From Pectobacterium actinidiae (GTDB lineage Bacteria > Pseudomonadota > Gammaproteobacteria > Enterobacterales > Enterobacteriaceae): a stretch of DNA of 64,000 nt. The stretch lies in NCBI RefSeq assembly GCF_000803315.1, contig NZ_JRMH01000001.1, forward strand, positions 1,984,001-2,048,000, in the 5' to 3' direction. Under the pieces are notes generated by a model. The model was not told the origin of the DNA. It worked only from the letters and a program-made list of their open reading frames with translations, and did not search any database. Every line of letters starts with the position of its first letter. Position 1 is the stretch's first letter. The position numbers were made by a program, and so were the translations under genes. This document shows positions 31,235 to 41,159 of this stretch, in pieces.

Positions 31235-32563
31235 TTAATTACTGCTGGCTGTTTTCGGCAATGACAGATCGCCCTGTATTTTTTGCTCCTCACTTTTTAT
31301 TAATGTGCGTTCATAAGCACGCAGGAACGGCAAATACATCAGCGCGGAAAACATCATGCAGAGCAGGCACATGATTAACGGGCTGAAACTCCAGTTTGCG
31401 GCCCACGATGCACCAATGGGGGCCGGTGTTGTCCACGGCGTTAACGACACCACCTGTGCCAGCCATCCCATCTTGGTGGCGGTGTAAGCCAGCACGGCGT
31501 TAACCATCGGTACAAGGACAAAAGGGAGGAACAGCATCGGGTTCATAATGATGGGAGCACCGAACATGATCGGCTCGTTGATGTTAAAGAAACTGGGTAC
31601 GATGCCCATTCTGCCGATGGTTCGCAAGTGCGTGACCTTGCTGCGTAACAGCAGAAAGGCCAGCGGTAGCGTCGAACCGACGCCGCCAATCAACAGATAG
31701 TGATCCCAAAAGCCCTGTAGATAGATATGTGGCAAGACGTCGCCCGCTGCCAGCGCGGCCTGATTTACGGCTAGATTGGTCATCCAGAATGGATTCATGA
31801 TACCCGTGACAATTAGCGAGCCGTGGATCCCTGAAAACCAGAAAAGTTGGCACAGAAGCACAGACAGAAGAATGGCGGGCAGCGAGTCTGAGGCGGAAAC
31901 CAGCGGTGCCAGCAGGTGCATAATCGCTTCGGGAATGATCATGCCCGTTTGCGCTTCAATGAAGAGGTTGAGCGGATGCAGCGTCGCGACAATCACCAAC
32001 ACGGGGATGAGGATTTCAAACGAGCGAGCGACCCCAGTCGGCACTTCTTTCGGTAAGCGAATGGCAATGTTGTGCTGTTTCAGCGCCGCATAAACTTGGG
32101 TGGCGTAGATGGAGGTCAGCAAGGCGGTGAAGATTCCTTGTCCTGACAGATATTCGGTGGAAATTTTGTCATCGGCGTAAGGTGCGGCAACAAGCAGAAA
32201 AGCCATAAACGCCAGCAGACCCGACATCACGGAATCGAGATTAAGCTGTCTTCCCAGACTGGCACCCACGCCCACGGAAATGAAAAATGTCATCAAGCCC
32301 ATGCTGAGCTCGAAAGGCAGCATCAACTGCTCGCGGTAGGTAATAGAAAAATCCAGCCAGGTTCGGGCAAATCTGATGGTCGTATCGGCAGAAAACGGAG
32401 GGAAAATAAACACCAGCATAAACGAACCGATGATCATAAAAGGTAACGCGGCGGTAAACCCATCGCGGATAGCGATCACATATTTTTGCTGCCCCAAACG
32501 CCCTGCAAACGGGGTAATCGATTGTTCGATAGCGGCAATCATGGATTGATATAAGGAACGCAT
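31235..32563 (-). CDS. PTS cellobiose-family EIIC permease
   Basis: A 442-residue membrane EIIC of the lactose/cellobiose PTS family, the sugar-translocating subunit. About ten hydrophobic segments are seen. The family stretch FFNINEPIMFGAPIIMNPMLFLPFVL is present, and so is FWFSGIHGSLI in an earlier helix. The N terminus SITPFAGRLGQQKYVIAIRDGFTAALPFMIIGS is typical of ChbC/CelB. It is the first gene of the leftward run and faces the LacI-family regulator. The lack of an EIIB and of a phospho-beta-glucosidase in the locus means the transport phosphorelay must borrow an EIIB from elsewhere. Confidence 0.92.
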   Translation of the reverse strand: MRSLYQSMIAAIEQSITPFAGRLGQQKYVIAIRDGFTAALPFMIIGSFMLVFIFPPFSADTTIRFARTWLDFSITYREQLMLPFELSMGLMTFFISVGVGASLGRQLNLDSVMSGLLAFMAFLLVAAPYADDKISTEYLSGQGIFTALLTSIYATQVYAALKQHNIAIRLPKEVPTGVARSFEILIPVLVIVATLHPLNLFIEAQTGMIIPEAIMHLLAPLVSASDSLPAILLSVLLCQLFWFSGIHGSLIVTGIMNPFWMTNLAVNQAALAAGDVLPHIYLQGFWDHYLLIGGVGSTLPLAFLLLRSKVTHLRTIGRMGIVPSFFNINEPIMFGAPIIMNPMLFLPFVLVPMVNAVLAYTATKMGWLAQVVSLTPWTTPAPIGASWAANWSFSPLIMCLLCMMFSALMYLPFLRAYERTLIKSEEQKIQGDLSLPKTASSN

Positions 32564-32789
32564 GTGAACACCTTTTTCGTGTGTCGCCGTAGCAGTGACA
32601 GCTCGTCATCCAGTATGTTATCGCCACGATTTTCGCCGTAACTCGTTGTATATAAATACATTACGGAAATGTCGCGTGTGGCGGCCAGTGATTAATGTGA
32701 GCCTATGCCTGTTATTTTTCTTCCGCTGCGGACCGCATTTTCCGCCAAGCAGAATGTAAAAACTTATTGCTAAGATGATTGGATATCAT

Positions 32790-32807
32790 ATGGAAACCGT
32801 TTTCCAT
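32790..32807. promoter_or_regulatory. LacI-family operator 1, upstream of EIIC
   Basis: ATGGAAACCGTTTTCCAT is a near-perfect 18-bp palindrome with the CG centre typical of LacI-family operators. It lies about 225 bases upstream of the EIIC start in the divergent intergenic region, and is probably bound by the adjacent regulator. Confidence 0.72.
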
Positions 32808-32923
32808 GCAAAGAAAAGAGAAGTGTGATGACCGTCAATATGTGATGATTTATGACGGTGTTAATTAGATTTACATCACATCTTATTGGCAGAAATACGC
32901 AATGGATGTTAAACGGATAATCG

Positions 32924-32944
32924 GTTTCCATGCTAGATGGAAAC
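32924..32944. promoter_or_regulatory. LacI-family operator 2, upstream of the regulator
   Basis: GTTTCCAT and ATGGAAAC form a perfect inverted repeat with a 5-base GCTAG centre; each arm repeats the half-site of the operator at 32790. Its centre is about 135 bp from that of operator 1. It lies about 80 bases before the regulator start, so it could give autoregulation and DNA looping. Confidence 0.65.
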
Positions 32945-33023
32945 GGTTATACTGCGAAGCAGCGCAATGCGCGGTTGGTATTTAGGGTTTTGAGTCGGAT
33001 TTAGCGTTTTCCAGGGGCAAATG

Positions 33024-33983
33024 ATGTCTACAATCAACGATGTATCGCGTTTAGCTGGGGTGTCCAAAGCCACAGTCTCCCGGGTGTTGAGTGGTTCGCG
33101 CGGCGTAAAGGAAGCTAGCCGTCTTGCGGTGTTAAAAGCCGTTGATGAGCTTAAATATCGACCGAACGTCATCGCCCAGTCTCTGCTGAGTCAATCAACC
33201 GGATGTATTGGCGTCATTTGTGCTCAGGACAATATCAACCAGACGACTGGCTATCTTTATGCGCTGGAAAAACACTTTAGCCGACACCAAAAGCATCTCT
33301 TATTGCGGTTCGCCAGCAGCAGAGCAGAAGTGCTGAGTGTGCTTGATGAGCTTTCTAGCGGCCTGTGCGATGACATTTTAATTATCGGTGCGCGCTTTCC
33401 GCTGAATCTGCCCGATAAGGACGTCATTCTGATCGATTGTATGGAGGCTGATGCCACAAACAGTCTGCAATTTGATCACGCTTTCGCTACGGAAACGGCG
33501 TGTAATTACCTTATTCGGCAAGGAAGACGGCAAATTGCGCTGATCAACCCAGCCGCGAGCAGTTCAGCGGAACAGGTGCTTTTAGGGTATAAGCGTGCGC
33601 TGGAAAATAACTTCTTGCCGTTTAACCGCAACTTGATTTTTATGGATGCGTCTTCATCGTCATCGGTGGCGCTGCAAGTGCTGCTCAATAACAGCACGAC
33701 GCTGAATTTCAATGCGCTTCTGGTGGCGGATGAGCTGGAAGCCAAACGTGTTATCACGCAGCTTCAGGCGTTTAATAAATCCGTGCCAAAAGACATCATG
33801 GTATTCAGTCTGGCAGGGTCTCTCGATATCCCGGGCATTCCTGCGATACCAGCCATTGAATATTCGATGGATGCGGTGGCGGCCAGAATTGTGTCGTGGC
33901 TCAATGAGAAAACACAGGATGTGCTGGGGTCGTATGTTTTGCGGGGGGATTTAATCATCCCAGATATGGCGAACCGGAAATAA
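33024..33983 (+). CDS. LacI-family transcriptional regulator
   Basis: A 319-residue LacI/GalR-family repressor. The N-terminal HTH reads TINDVSRLAGVSKATVSRVLSGSRGVKEASR and is followed by the hinge helix KYRPNVIAQSL. The periplasmic-binding-like sugar domain occupies the rest and is a little divergent. The ATG at 33024 sits 6 bases after AGGGG; another ATG one codon earlier is possible. It resembles AscG-type regulators of beta-glucoside genes. It is divergent from the PTS EIIC gene, with two palindromes between them, so it very likely controls the EIIC-EIIA-porin run. The inducer is unknown. Confidence 0.92.
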   Translation: MSTINDVSRLAGVSKATVSRVLSGSRGVKEASRLAVLKAVDELKYRPNVIAQSLLSQSTGCIGVICAQDNINQTTGYLYALEKHFSRHQKHLLLRFASSRAEVLSVLDELSSGLCDDILIIGARFPLNLPDKDVILIDCMEADATNSLQFDHAFATETACNYLIRQGRRQIALINPAASSSAEQVLLGYKRALENNFLPFNRNLIFMDASSSSSVALQVLLNNSTTLNFNALLVADELEAKRVITQLQAFNKSVPKDIMVFSLAGSLDIPGIPAIPAIEYSMDAVAARIVSWLNEKTQDVLGSYVLRGDLIIPDMANRK

Positions 33984-34003
33984 ACGCTATTCGTGCAGTC
34001 TTC

Positions 34004-34041
34004 AAAAGCCCTTCTGAATCATGTATTCGGAAGGGCTTTTT
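34004..34041. terminator. Terminator between the LacI-family gene and znuB
   Basis: AAAAGCCCTTCTGAAT pairs with ATTCGGAAGGGCTTTT around CATGT with one mismatch and ends in five T. It suits the convergent genes on both sides. Confidence 0.85.
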
Positions 34042-34077
34042 GCTATTGAGTTTTTGTACTATTGAGTGATTGATCGG

Positions 34078-34863
34078 CTAGACGGGTTGTCGCTTAATCA
34101 GGCTGACAATAAACAGCAGCGATGCGCACAGTACAACAGATGGCCCTGCGGGCGTATTGTAGCCCGCCGAGAACGCTAAACCGCCTGTTACGGCAATCAT
34201 TCCAACAATAATCGCCATACCCGCCATTTGTTCCGGCGTCCGTGCGAAGCGTCTGGCACTGGCAGCAGGAATAATCAGTAGCGACGTAATGATCAGTGCA
34301 CCCACAAATTTCATGGCGATACCAATCGTCAATGCGGTGGTCAGCATCAAGAGCAGCTTGGTGCGCTGTAGTTTTATGCCATCAACGTGCGCCAGCTCTG
34401 GGCTGATTGTCATAGAAAGGAGTGCGCGCCATTGCCAACACATAATGGCAATAACAACGATCACACCAGCAGCGATGATCCACAGATCCTCTGTCGTGAC
34501 GGAGAGCAAATCACCAAACAGGTAAGCCATTAAGTCTACGCGCACATTATTCATCAAGCTGACGACAACCAATCCCAGCGACAGGGCGCTGTGTGCCATG
34601 ATGCCGAGCAACGTATCGACGGCCAGATAGGGGCGTCGCTCCAGCCAGACGAGACCCAATGCCAGAATGAGCGTCACGGCAATAACGGCAGCAAACAGAT
34701 TGATGTTCAGCAGCAGGCCGAAGGCAACGCCGAGTAAAGATGCATGCGCCAGCGTGTCACCGAAGTAAGACATCCGTCGCCAGACGACGAACGCACCAAG
34801 CGGGCCAGCCGCAATCGCCAGCAAAATCCCCGCCAGCCAGCCGGGAAACAGCAGTTCTATCAT
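34078..34863 (-). CDS. znuB: High-affinity zinc ABC transporter permease ZnuB
   Basis: The 261-residue integral membrane subunit of the ZnuABC zinc importer. It has about eight hydrophobic segments, with the family loop [16 protein letters not shown] near the N terminus and [28 protein letters not shown] further on. The ATG overlaps the znuC stop by four bases, so both are one leftward transcript. Zn2+ import under Zur control is the known role. Confidence 0.96.
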   Translation of the reverse strand: MIELLFPGWLAGILLAIAAGPLGAFVVWRRMSYFGDTLAHASLLGVAFGLLLNINLFAAVIAVTLILALGLVWLERRPYLAVDTLLGIMAHSALSLGLVVVSLMNNVRVDLMAYLFGDLLSVTTEDLWIIAAGVIVVIAIMCWQWRALLSMTISPELAHVDGIKLQRTKLLLMLTTALTIGIAMKFVGALIITSLLIIPAASARRFARTPEQMAGMAIIVGMIAVTGGLAFSAGYNTPAGPSVVLCASLLFIVSLIKRQPV

Positions 34864-35618
34864 GCGTCGTTTCCACCTTGTCTTTTCAGAATGATACGTC
34901 CCTGTAGATCGTGACGATGATTATGATGATGGCGATAAATTGCCAGTTGTTCTGCGCCGCGGTGACCAAACATGGCTAAAAATTCGGGATGAAGCGAAAC
35001 CACTTCAGGCGTGCCGGAGCAACAAACATGTTGGTTAAGACAAAGGACTTCATCGGTTTTGGCCATCACCAAATGCAAATCGTGCGATACCATCAGCACG
35101 CCGCAGTGGAATTCTTGCCGCAATTGGTTAATGAGGTCATACAGCGCCAGTTGCCCATTGACGTCGACACCCTGTGTCGGCTCATCCAGTACCAATAGTT
35201 GGGGCTGGTTAAGCAGCGCGCGTGCCAACAGCACGCGCTGGGTTTCGCCACCGGAGAGCTTTTGCATCGGCTGTTCCAGCAGGTGGGCGGCCTGAACCCG
35301 CTTAAGCGCCGGTAAAATATCCTGCTTTTTCACGCCGGGGCGCAGTTGCATAAAACGGTTGACGGTTAAGGGCAGGGTGGTATCCAAATGCAGCTTCTGC
35401 GGAACGTAGCCGATACGCAGAGTGGGATCCCGTACCAGCGAACCGGAGGTGGGGGTAAGTAGCCCCAATACCACGCGTACCAGCGTCGATTTCCCTGCGC
35501 CATTCGGTCCGAGCAGCGTCAGAATTCTGCCTGCCTGCAAGGTAAGAGAGATATCTGACAGCACCTTTCGGCTGCCAAATGTCACTGAAATAGTATTAAG
35601 TGATACCAATGTGGACAT
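34860..35618 (-). CDS. znuC: Zinc ABC transporter ATPase ZnuC
   Basis: ATP-binding subunit of the zinc importer, 252 residues from [12 protein letters not shown]. Walker A is GPNGAGKST, the ABC signature [16 protein letters not shown], and Walker [13 protein letters not shown]. The C terminus is His-rich ([10 protein letters not shown]), which may sense or bind zinc. The frame is open 78 bases farther upstream into the operator region, but the family start is at 35618. It is divergent from znuA, with the Zur-like palindrome between. Confidence 0.96.
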   Translation of the reverse strand: MSTLVSLNTISVTFGSRKVLSDISLTLQAGRILTLLGPNGAGKSTLVRVVLGLLTPTSGSLVRDPTLRIGYVPQKLHLDTTLPLTVNRFMQLRPGVKKQDILPALKRVQAAHLLEQPMQKLSGGETQRVLLARALLNQPQLLVLDEPTQGVDVNGQLALYDLINQLRQEFHCGVLMVSHDLHLVMAKTDEVLCLNQHVCCSGTPEVVSLHPEFLAMFGHRGAEQLAIYRHHHNHRHDLQGRIILKRQGGNDA

Positions 35619-35640
35619 ATAATTCGGTTTGCATAACCCA

Positions 35641-35663
35641 TGTAACGTTATAATATAACAAAC
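35641..35663. promoter_or_regulatory. Zur-box-like palindrome between znuC and znuA
   Basis: GTTATAATATAAC at 35647-35659 is a perfect 13-bp palindrome inside an AT-rich stretch, very like the TGTTATAATATCACA Zur site of E. coli znu. It is centrally placed in the 76-base divergent region and would repress both znuA and znuCB when zinc is plentiful. Confidence 0.8.
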
Positions 35664-35694
35664 AACACAGCAAAAATCGATGGGATCGACTTTC

Positions 35695-36696
35695 ATGCAG
35701 CAATCTATTCAGCAAAAAAAATGGTTAAAAAGTGTGTTTGTTGCCAGCGCACTACTCGCAAGCGGGATGTCAATCAGCGCGGCATCCGCTGCGGTCATTA
35801 CATCAATTCGTCCTTTAGGATTCATTGCGTCGGCTATTGCCGATGGCGTGACGCCAACGGAGGTGTTGTTACCTGATGGCGCGTCGCCCCACGATTATGC
35901 CCTGCGCCCGTCTGATGTCCAGCGTTTACAGTCTGCTGAACTGGTGATTTGGGTTGGGCCGGAAATGGAAGCCTTTCTCGGGAAGCCGCTAGCGAAAGTT
36001 TCACCCGCAAAGCAGATTACACTTTCCGCGCTGCCCGCGATTAAATCTGAGCTGGAAAAAGAGGCCGGACACGATCATGAGGAGGGGCATGAACAGGCGC
36101 ATGATGCCCATGAAGAAGGCCACGATCATAGCCATGCTGCCCATGATGACGACGACGATGGTCACCATCATGGCGAATATAATATGCACATTTGGCTGTC
36201 GCCGGAGATGACAAAACAGGCGGCAATTGCCATTCATGCAAAATTATTGGAACTTATGCCTCAGAATAAGGACAAACTAGACGCGAATCTGCTTTATTTC
36301 ACGGATAAAATCGGGCAAGCAGATGAAAAAATTGTTAAGATGCTAGCGCCTGTGCAGGGTAAAGGCTATTTCGTGTTTCATGATGCCTATGGCTATTTTG
36401 AAAAACACTATGGATTAAGCCCCTTGGGTCACTTCACGGTTAACCCTGAAATCCAACCTGGAGCACAGCGTTTACATCAAATACGAACACAGTTGGTTGA
36501 GCACAAAGCCGTATGCGTTTTTGCTGAACCACAATTCAGGCCAGCCGTTATTAATGCTGTTGCCAAGGGAACCGACGTGCGCTCGGGTGTGCTCGATCCA
36601 TTGGGAAGCAATATTGCACTGGGTAGAGATAGTTATGCCGATTTTTTATTGCAGCTATCGAACCAGTATGTGAGCTGTCTGGAGGAAAAATCATGA
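35695..36696 (+). CDS. znuA: Zinc ABC transporter periplasmic binding protein ZnuA
   Basis: The periplasmic zinc-binding component. It has a signal peptide ending near AASAA, then [38 protein letters not shown] containing the first His ligand. A His/Asp-rich flexible loop of about 45 residues follows (from [10 protein letters not shown] to [10 protein letters not shown]), then NMHIWLSPE and [13 protein letters not shown] with further His ligands. The start is taken at 35695 with GGGA upstream, giving 333 residues; an ATG five codons upstream at 35680 is possible. The gene ends 12 bases before mepM. Confidence 0.95.
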   Translation: MQQSIQQKKWLKSVFVASALLASGMSISAASAAVITSIRPLGFIASAIADGVTPTEVLLPDGASPHDYALRPSDVQRLQSAELVIWVGPEMEAFLGKPLAKVSPAKQITLSALPAIKSELEKEAGHDHEEGHEQAHDAHEEGHDHSHAAHDDDDDGHHHGEYNMHIWLSPEMTKQAAIAIHAKLLELMPQNKDKLDANLLYFTDKIGQADEKIVKMLAPVQGKGYFVFHDAYGYFEKHYGLSPLGHFTVNPEIQPGAQRLHQIRTQLVEHKAVCVFAEPQFRPAVINAVAKGTDVRSGVLDPLGSNIALGRDSYADFLLQLSNQYVSCLEEKS

Positions 36697-36708
36697 GGAT
36701 ACGAATAA

Positions 36709-38031
36709 GTGCAGCAGATAGTCCGAACTATCGCTCTGGCGTATAACAGCTTACCTCGACCCCATCGCGTCATGCTGGGGTCGCTTACCGTTGTCACATT
36801 GGCCGTTGCTGTTTGGCGGCCTTTTGTTTATCCCCACGTCGATGATGCCCCTGTCATCGTGAAAGATATCGATCTGGAAACCAGCCAACTGAGAACGTTG
36901 ACGCCTGAAGCCAGTGAACCGATAGACCAACCCTCGCCAGATGACGAGATTCCACAAGATGAACTGGATGATAAGGTTGCCGATGAAGGCGGCGTACATG
37001 AGTACGTGGTCTCTACGGGCGATACCTTAAGCAGCATTTTGACGCAGTACGGCATTGATATTGCGGATGTCACCCAGCTTGCGGAACAGAATAAAGATTT
37101 GCGAAACCTGAAAATTGGTCAGCAAATTTCATGGGCTCTGGCAGAAAACGGCGACCTGCAAAGTTTGACCTGGCAGATGTCCCGCCGCGAAACACGCATT
37201 TATGAGCGTGTGGGTGCCGATTTCAAAGAGCGTATTGAAACGCTGAAAGGTGAGTGGCGCAACAGTGTCCTGAATGGCCGTGTCAGTGGTAGTTTCGTTA
37301 GCAGCGCAAAAAGCGCCGGTTTAACCAGCACGGAAGTGCGTGAAGTCATTAAAGCCCTGCAATGGCAGCTTGATTTTCGTAAATTACGCAAAGACGATAC
37401 CTTCTCTGTCCTGATGTCCCGTGAAATGCTTGATGGTAAAAGTGAGCAGAGTGAGCTGGTCGGTGTTCGTCTGAATACGGGTGGAAAAGACTATTACGCT
37501 ATTCGTGCAGAAGACGGTAAATTCTACGATCGTGAAGGTTCTGGCTTGACGCGCGGCTTTATGCGTTTCCCAACCATGAAACAATTCCGTATTTCCTCCA
37601 ACTTCAATCCACGTCGTCTGAATCCGGTGACAGGGCGCGTCGCACCACATAAAGGTGTCGATTTTGCCATGCCAGTCGGCTCACCGGTTCTGGCCGTCGG
37701 TGATGGCGAAGTCGTGATCGCAAAACGCAGCGGTGCCGCGGGGAACTATGTTGCGATCCGCCATGGTCGTCAGTACACCACGCGCTACATGCATATGCAT
37801 CGCATCCTGGTTAAACCGGGACAGAAAGTGAAACGTGGCGATCGTATCGGGTTGTCTGGTAACACCGGTCGTTCTACCGGCCCGCATCTGCACTATGAAT
37901 TCTGGATTAACCAGCAGGCGGTAAACCCGTTAACGGCTAAACTGCCGCGTTCTGAAGGGCTGGCGGGTAAAGAGCGTCGTGATTATCTGGCACTGGTGAA
38001 GGACGTGGTACCGCAGCTTAAGTTTGATTAA
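36709..38031 (+). CDS. mepM: Murein DD-endopeptidase MepM
   Basis: MepM cuts D-Ala to mDAP cross-links so new peptidoglycan can be inserted. It starts at GTG with AGGA upstream, then a membrane anchor (VMLGSLTVVTLAVAVW) and a LysM domain (VVSTGDTLSSILTQYG). A lytic factor linker follows, and then the LytM/M23 domain with HKGVDFAM and HLHYEFW carrying the zinc ligands. Total length is 440 residues. It follows znuA by 12 bases in the same direction, so a zinc peptidase is probably transcribed from the Zur-controlled promoter. Confidence 0.96.
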   Translation: MQQIVRTIALAYNSLPRPHRVMLGSLTVVTLAVAVWRPFVYPHVDDAPVIVKDIDLETSQLRTLTPEASEPIDQPSPDDEIPQDELDDKVADEGGVHEYVVSTGDTLSSILTQYGIDIADVTQLAEQNKDLRNLKIGQQISWALAENGDLQSLTWQMSRRETRIYERVGADFKERIETLKGEWRNSVLNGRVSGSFVSSAKSAGLTSTEVREVIKALQWQLDFRKLRKDDTFSVLMSREMLDGKSEQSELVGVRLNTGGKDYYAIRAEDGKFYDREGSGLTRGFMRFPTMKQFRISSNFNPRRLNPVTGRVAPHKGVDFAMPVGSPVLAVGDGEVVIAKRSGAAGNYVAIRHGRQYTTRYMHMHRILVKPGQKVKRGDRIGLSGNTGRSTGPHLHYEFWINQQAVNPLTAKLPRSEGLAGKERRDYLALVKDVVPQLKFD

Positions 38032-38218
38032 TTCGACTGAGCGTATGTTATGCCGGTGGCTTGCTGCCGGCATTTTCATTTATAGAGCATCTTACAGAAT
38101 ATGGGTTCCTGATTTTTTATCATCGAGCAGACGCGTTTTTGCGTAATTGTTGTTGGTGTTGCTAAACGCCGAACGGCAATTATGATTATGTTTATTGATT
38201 GATCTGAAGAGTTTAGGC

Positions 38219-39190
38219 ATGGAAAAAGAAAAAAAATCGAACGCTGAATTTGTTCCCCAGTTTCAACGCGCCTTTTTTCATCCGCGCTATTGGGGCGTTT
38301 GGTTAGGCGTTGGTGTGATGGCGCTCGCTGCCTATGTTCCCGCGCGATTAAGAAATCCGGTTCTGGGTGGGCTAGGGCGTTTTGTTGGGAGAATATCAAA
38401 AGGCGCACGACGCCGAGCCCGTATTAATCTGCTGTATTGCATGCCGGAATTAACGGAAGCAGAGCGCGAAGCTATCATCGATGACATGTTTGCGACGGCT
38501 CCTCAGTCGATGATCATGATGGTGGAAGTGGGCATTCGTAATCCGAAGAAAATTGAGAAATATGTTCGCTGGCATGGCGAAGACATTCTGGATCGTATTA
38601 AAGCACAAGAAAAGAACGTGATCTTTCTGGTTCCGCATGGTTGGGGGGTTGATATCCCCGCGATGTTGCTGACCTCGCGCGGTCAGCGTATGGCGGCGAT
38701 GTTCCACAATCAGAAGAATGCGTTGGTGGACTACTGGTGGAATCGGTTACGTCGTCGTTTTGGTGGCCGCATCCATGCGCGTAACGACGGTATTAAACCG
38801 TTTATCAGCTCCGTGCGCTCTGGGTGCTGGGGGTATTACCTGCCCGATCAGGATCACGGCGCTGAACACAGCGAGTTCGTTGACTTCTTTGCGACCTATA
38901 AAGCAACGCTGCCAGCTGTCGGACGGCTGATGAAAGTGTGCCGTGCTGATATCGTGCCGCTATTCCCGGTGTATAACGCTAAAGACGGCTGCCTGGATGT
39001 GTTTATTCGCCCACCGATGGACGATCTGGCGGATGCGGATGATGCATACATTGCACGGCGTATGAATGAAGAAGTAGAAATTCTGGTCAAACCGAATCCT
39101 GAGCAGTACACCTGGATTCTGAAGCTGTTGAAAACCCGCAAACCGGGTGAGATTGAACCGTACTGTCGGGATGATTTATATCGCAACTAG
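38219..39190 (+). CDS. lpxM: Lipid A biosynthesis myristoyltransferase LpxM
   Basis: LpxM adds the last secondary acyl chain to lipid A. The HxxxxD acyltransferase motif is HGWGVD, and LPDQDHGAEHSEFVDFFATYKATLP is the family stretch. The start MEKEKKSNAEF gives 323 residues, the E. coli length, and has GAAGAG upstream; the frame is open 8 codons farther to a TTG. One membrane anchor lies near residues 20-40. It lies 187 bases after mepM and ends before a strong terminator. Confidence 0.94.
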   Translation: MEKEKKSNAEFVPQFQRAFFHPRYWGVWLGVGVMALAAYVPARLRNPVLGGLGRFVGRISKGARRRARINLLYCMPELTEAEREAIIDDMFATAPQSMIMMVEVGIRNPKKIEKYVRWHGEDILDRIKAQEKNVIFLVPHGWGVDIPAMLLTSRGQRMAAMFHNQKNALVDYWWNRLRRRFGGRIHARNDGIKPFISSVRSGCWGYYLPDQDHGAEHSEFVDFFATYKATLPAVGRLMKVCRADIVPLFPVYNAKDGCLDVFIRPPMDDLADADDAYIARRMNEEVEILVKPNPEQYTWILKLLKTRKPGEIEPYCRDDLYRN

Positions 39191-39253
39191 TTGATACTGT
39201 GTTACTAAGCGCGAGATGAATGGCAGGTAGTAGACTGACAGAAAGAGCGATAA

Positions 39254-39285
39254 AAAAGCCGGGCGAGAAATCGTCCGGCTTTTTG
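39254..39285. terminator. Terminator between convergent lpxM and pykA
   Basis: AAAAAGCCGG-GCGA pairs with TCGTCCGGCTTTTT around GAAA and is flanked by A and T runs. The stem has one mismatch and serves either direction. Confidence 0.88.
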
Positions 39286-39333
39286 CTTGTATGACCGTCC
39301 ACCACTTCAGCAGCAGAGCGGTTATAGCACTGA

Positions 39334-40776
39334 TTATTCCACGCGCAGGATGCGGATCGTGTTGGTGGTGCCCACCGTGCCCATGATATCGCCCTGTGTG
39401 ACGATGACCAGATCCCCAGACATCAGGAATCCTTTGTCGCGCAGTCGGATCACTGCATCATTGGCAGCGGCAACGCCGTCCGTGTAGCTGTCGAAATGTA
39501 CGGGGGTGACGCCACGGTACAGCGCGGTCAGGTTCAGCGTATGTTCATGACGAGACATGGCGAAAATCGGCAGACCGGAACTGATACGGGACATCATCAG
39601 GGCGGTACGGCCAGATTCCGTCATGGCGATCAGCGCCGTAACCCCTTTCAGGTGGTTAGCGGCATACATGGAAGACATCGCGATGGATTCTTCCGTATTA
39701 TCAAACTGCACGTCAAGGCGGTGTTTGGAGACGTTGATGCTTGGGATTTTCTCCGCGCCTAAACACACTTTCGCCATCGCCGCGACGGTTTCAGCCGGAT
39801 ACTGGCCCGCAGCGGTTTCTGCTGACAGCATCACGGCATCGGTGCCATCCAACACGGCGTTGGCGACGTCCATCACCTCGGCGCGCGTAGGCATCGGGTT
39901 GGTGATCATCGATTCCATCATTTGCGTAGCGGTAATGACCGCACGGTTCAACTGACGGGCGCGACGAATCAATTTCTTCTGAATACCCACCAGCTCCGGA
40001 TCGCCGATTTCAACGCCCAGATCGCCCCTCGCCACCATCACCACGTCGGAAGCCAGAATAATGTCATCCATGGCAGCATCTGAGCAGACGGCTTCAGCAC
40101 GTTCAACTTTTGATACGATCTTGGCGTGACAGCCCGCATCACGCGCGAGGCGGCGTGCGTAGTTAAGGTCTTCACCGGTACGAGGGAAAGAAACGGCCAG
40201 ATAGTCGACGCCAATTTTTGCGGCAGTAATAATGTCGGCTTTATCTTTTTCCGTCAGCGCTTCGGCAGACAGACCGCCGCCGAGTTTGTTGATGCCTTTG
40301 TTGTTAGACAGCGGACCGCCAACGGTGACTTCGGTATAAACTTTCAGTCCTTCAACCTGAAGGACTTTCAACTGCACTCGGCCATCATCCAGTAACAGGA
40401 TATCGCCAGGTACCACATCGCTCGGCAAGCCCTTGTAATCGATCCCGACTTTTTCTTTATCGCCTTCGCCTTTTGCTAAGCTGGCATCCAGCAAGAATTT
40501 ATCGCCGATATTCAGGAAAATTTTACCTTCCTTGAAGGTAGATACACGAATTTTTGGCCCCTGTAGATCGCCAAGAATGGCAACGTGGCGGCCTAATTTA
40601 GCCGCAATTTCACGAACTTTGTTGGCACGTAATAGATGGTCTTCTGCTGTGCCGTGAGAAAAATTCATGCGTACTACGTTCGCGCCCGCACTGATAATCT
40701 TTTCGAGATTATTATCACGGTCGGTAGCGGGCCCCAGGGTGGTGACAATTTTGGTTCTTCTGAGCCGTCTGGACAT
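39334..40776 (-). CDS. pykA: Pyruvate kinase (PykA type)
   Basis: Converts phosphoenolpyruvate and ADP to pyruvate and ATP. The 480-residue length and [21 protein letters not shown] start are PykA-like. The catalytic region [11 protein letters not shown] and the [28 protein letters not shown] stretch are complete. The start is at MSRRLRR; four upstream codons (MELY) are unlikely. In E. coli lpxM, pykA, hexR and zwf lie in the same order, so this region is syntenic. Confidence 0.97.
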   Translation of the reverse strand: MSRRLRRTKIVTTLGPATDRDNNLEKIISAGANVVRMNFSHGTAEDHLLRANKVREIAAKLGRHVAILGDLQGPKIRVSTFKEGKIFLNIGDKFLLDASLAKGEGDKEKVGIDYKGLPSDVVPGDILLLDDGRVQLKVLQVEGLKVYTEVTVGGPLSNNKGINKLGGGLSAEALTEKDKADIITAAKIGVDYLAVSFPRTGEDLNYARRLARDAGCHAKIVSKVERAEAVCSDAAMDDIILASDVVMVARGDLGVEIGDPELVGIQKKLIRRARQLNRAVITATQMMESMITNPMPTRAEVMDVANAVLDGTDAVMLSAETAAGQYPAETVAAMAKVCLGAEKIPSINVSKHRLDVQFDNTEESIAMSSMYAANHLKGVTALIAMTESGRTALMMSRISSGLPIFAMSRHEHTLNLTALYRGVTPVHFDSYTDGVAAANDAVIRLRDKGFLMSGDLVIVTQGDIMGTVGTTNTIRILRVE

Positions 40777-40992
40777 GTATAACTCCATTCACTTGTGAAG
40801 CTGTAGTGTTGCGATTAAGCGTCGAATAACGGTGCAAAATGTCACTTTACAACAAAACTATTTCACCTGCGTTATCCGAACATCGTGTTGAGTCTGATTA
40901 TCATACTGTACAGGTAATCCCCGCCATCTTTCCATGCCTGTAATCTGTGACCCTATCAAGATGAAACAGGTTGATGATACCGCTCATTTTTC

Positions 40993-41120
<128 letters not shown>

Positions 41121-41159
41121 GATATGACTAAAAACAAAGCATAACGTAAAACTTATCTA

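Noticed and set aside
31132..31374. 80-codon ORF across the EIIC 3' end
   Set aside because: It overlaps EIIC on the opposite strand and has no clear ribosome site; the hydrophobic patch is probably incidental.
40801..40900. Possible HexR site before pykA
   Set aside because: TGTAGTGTTGCGATTA resembles a half site but the second arm does not fit the palindrome.
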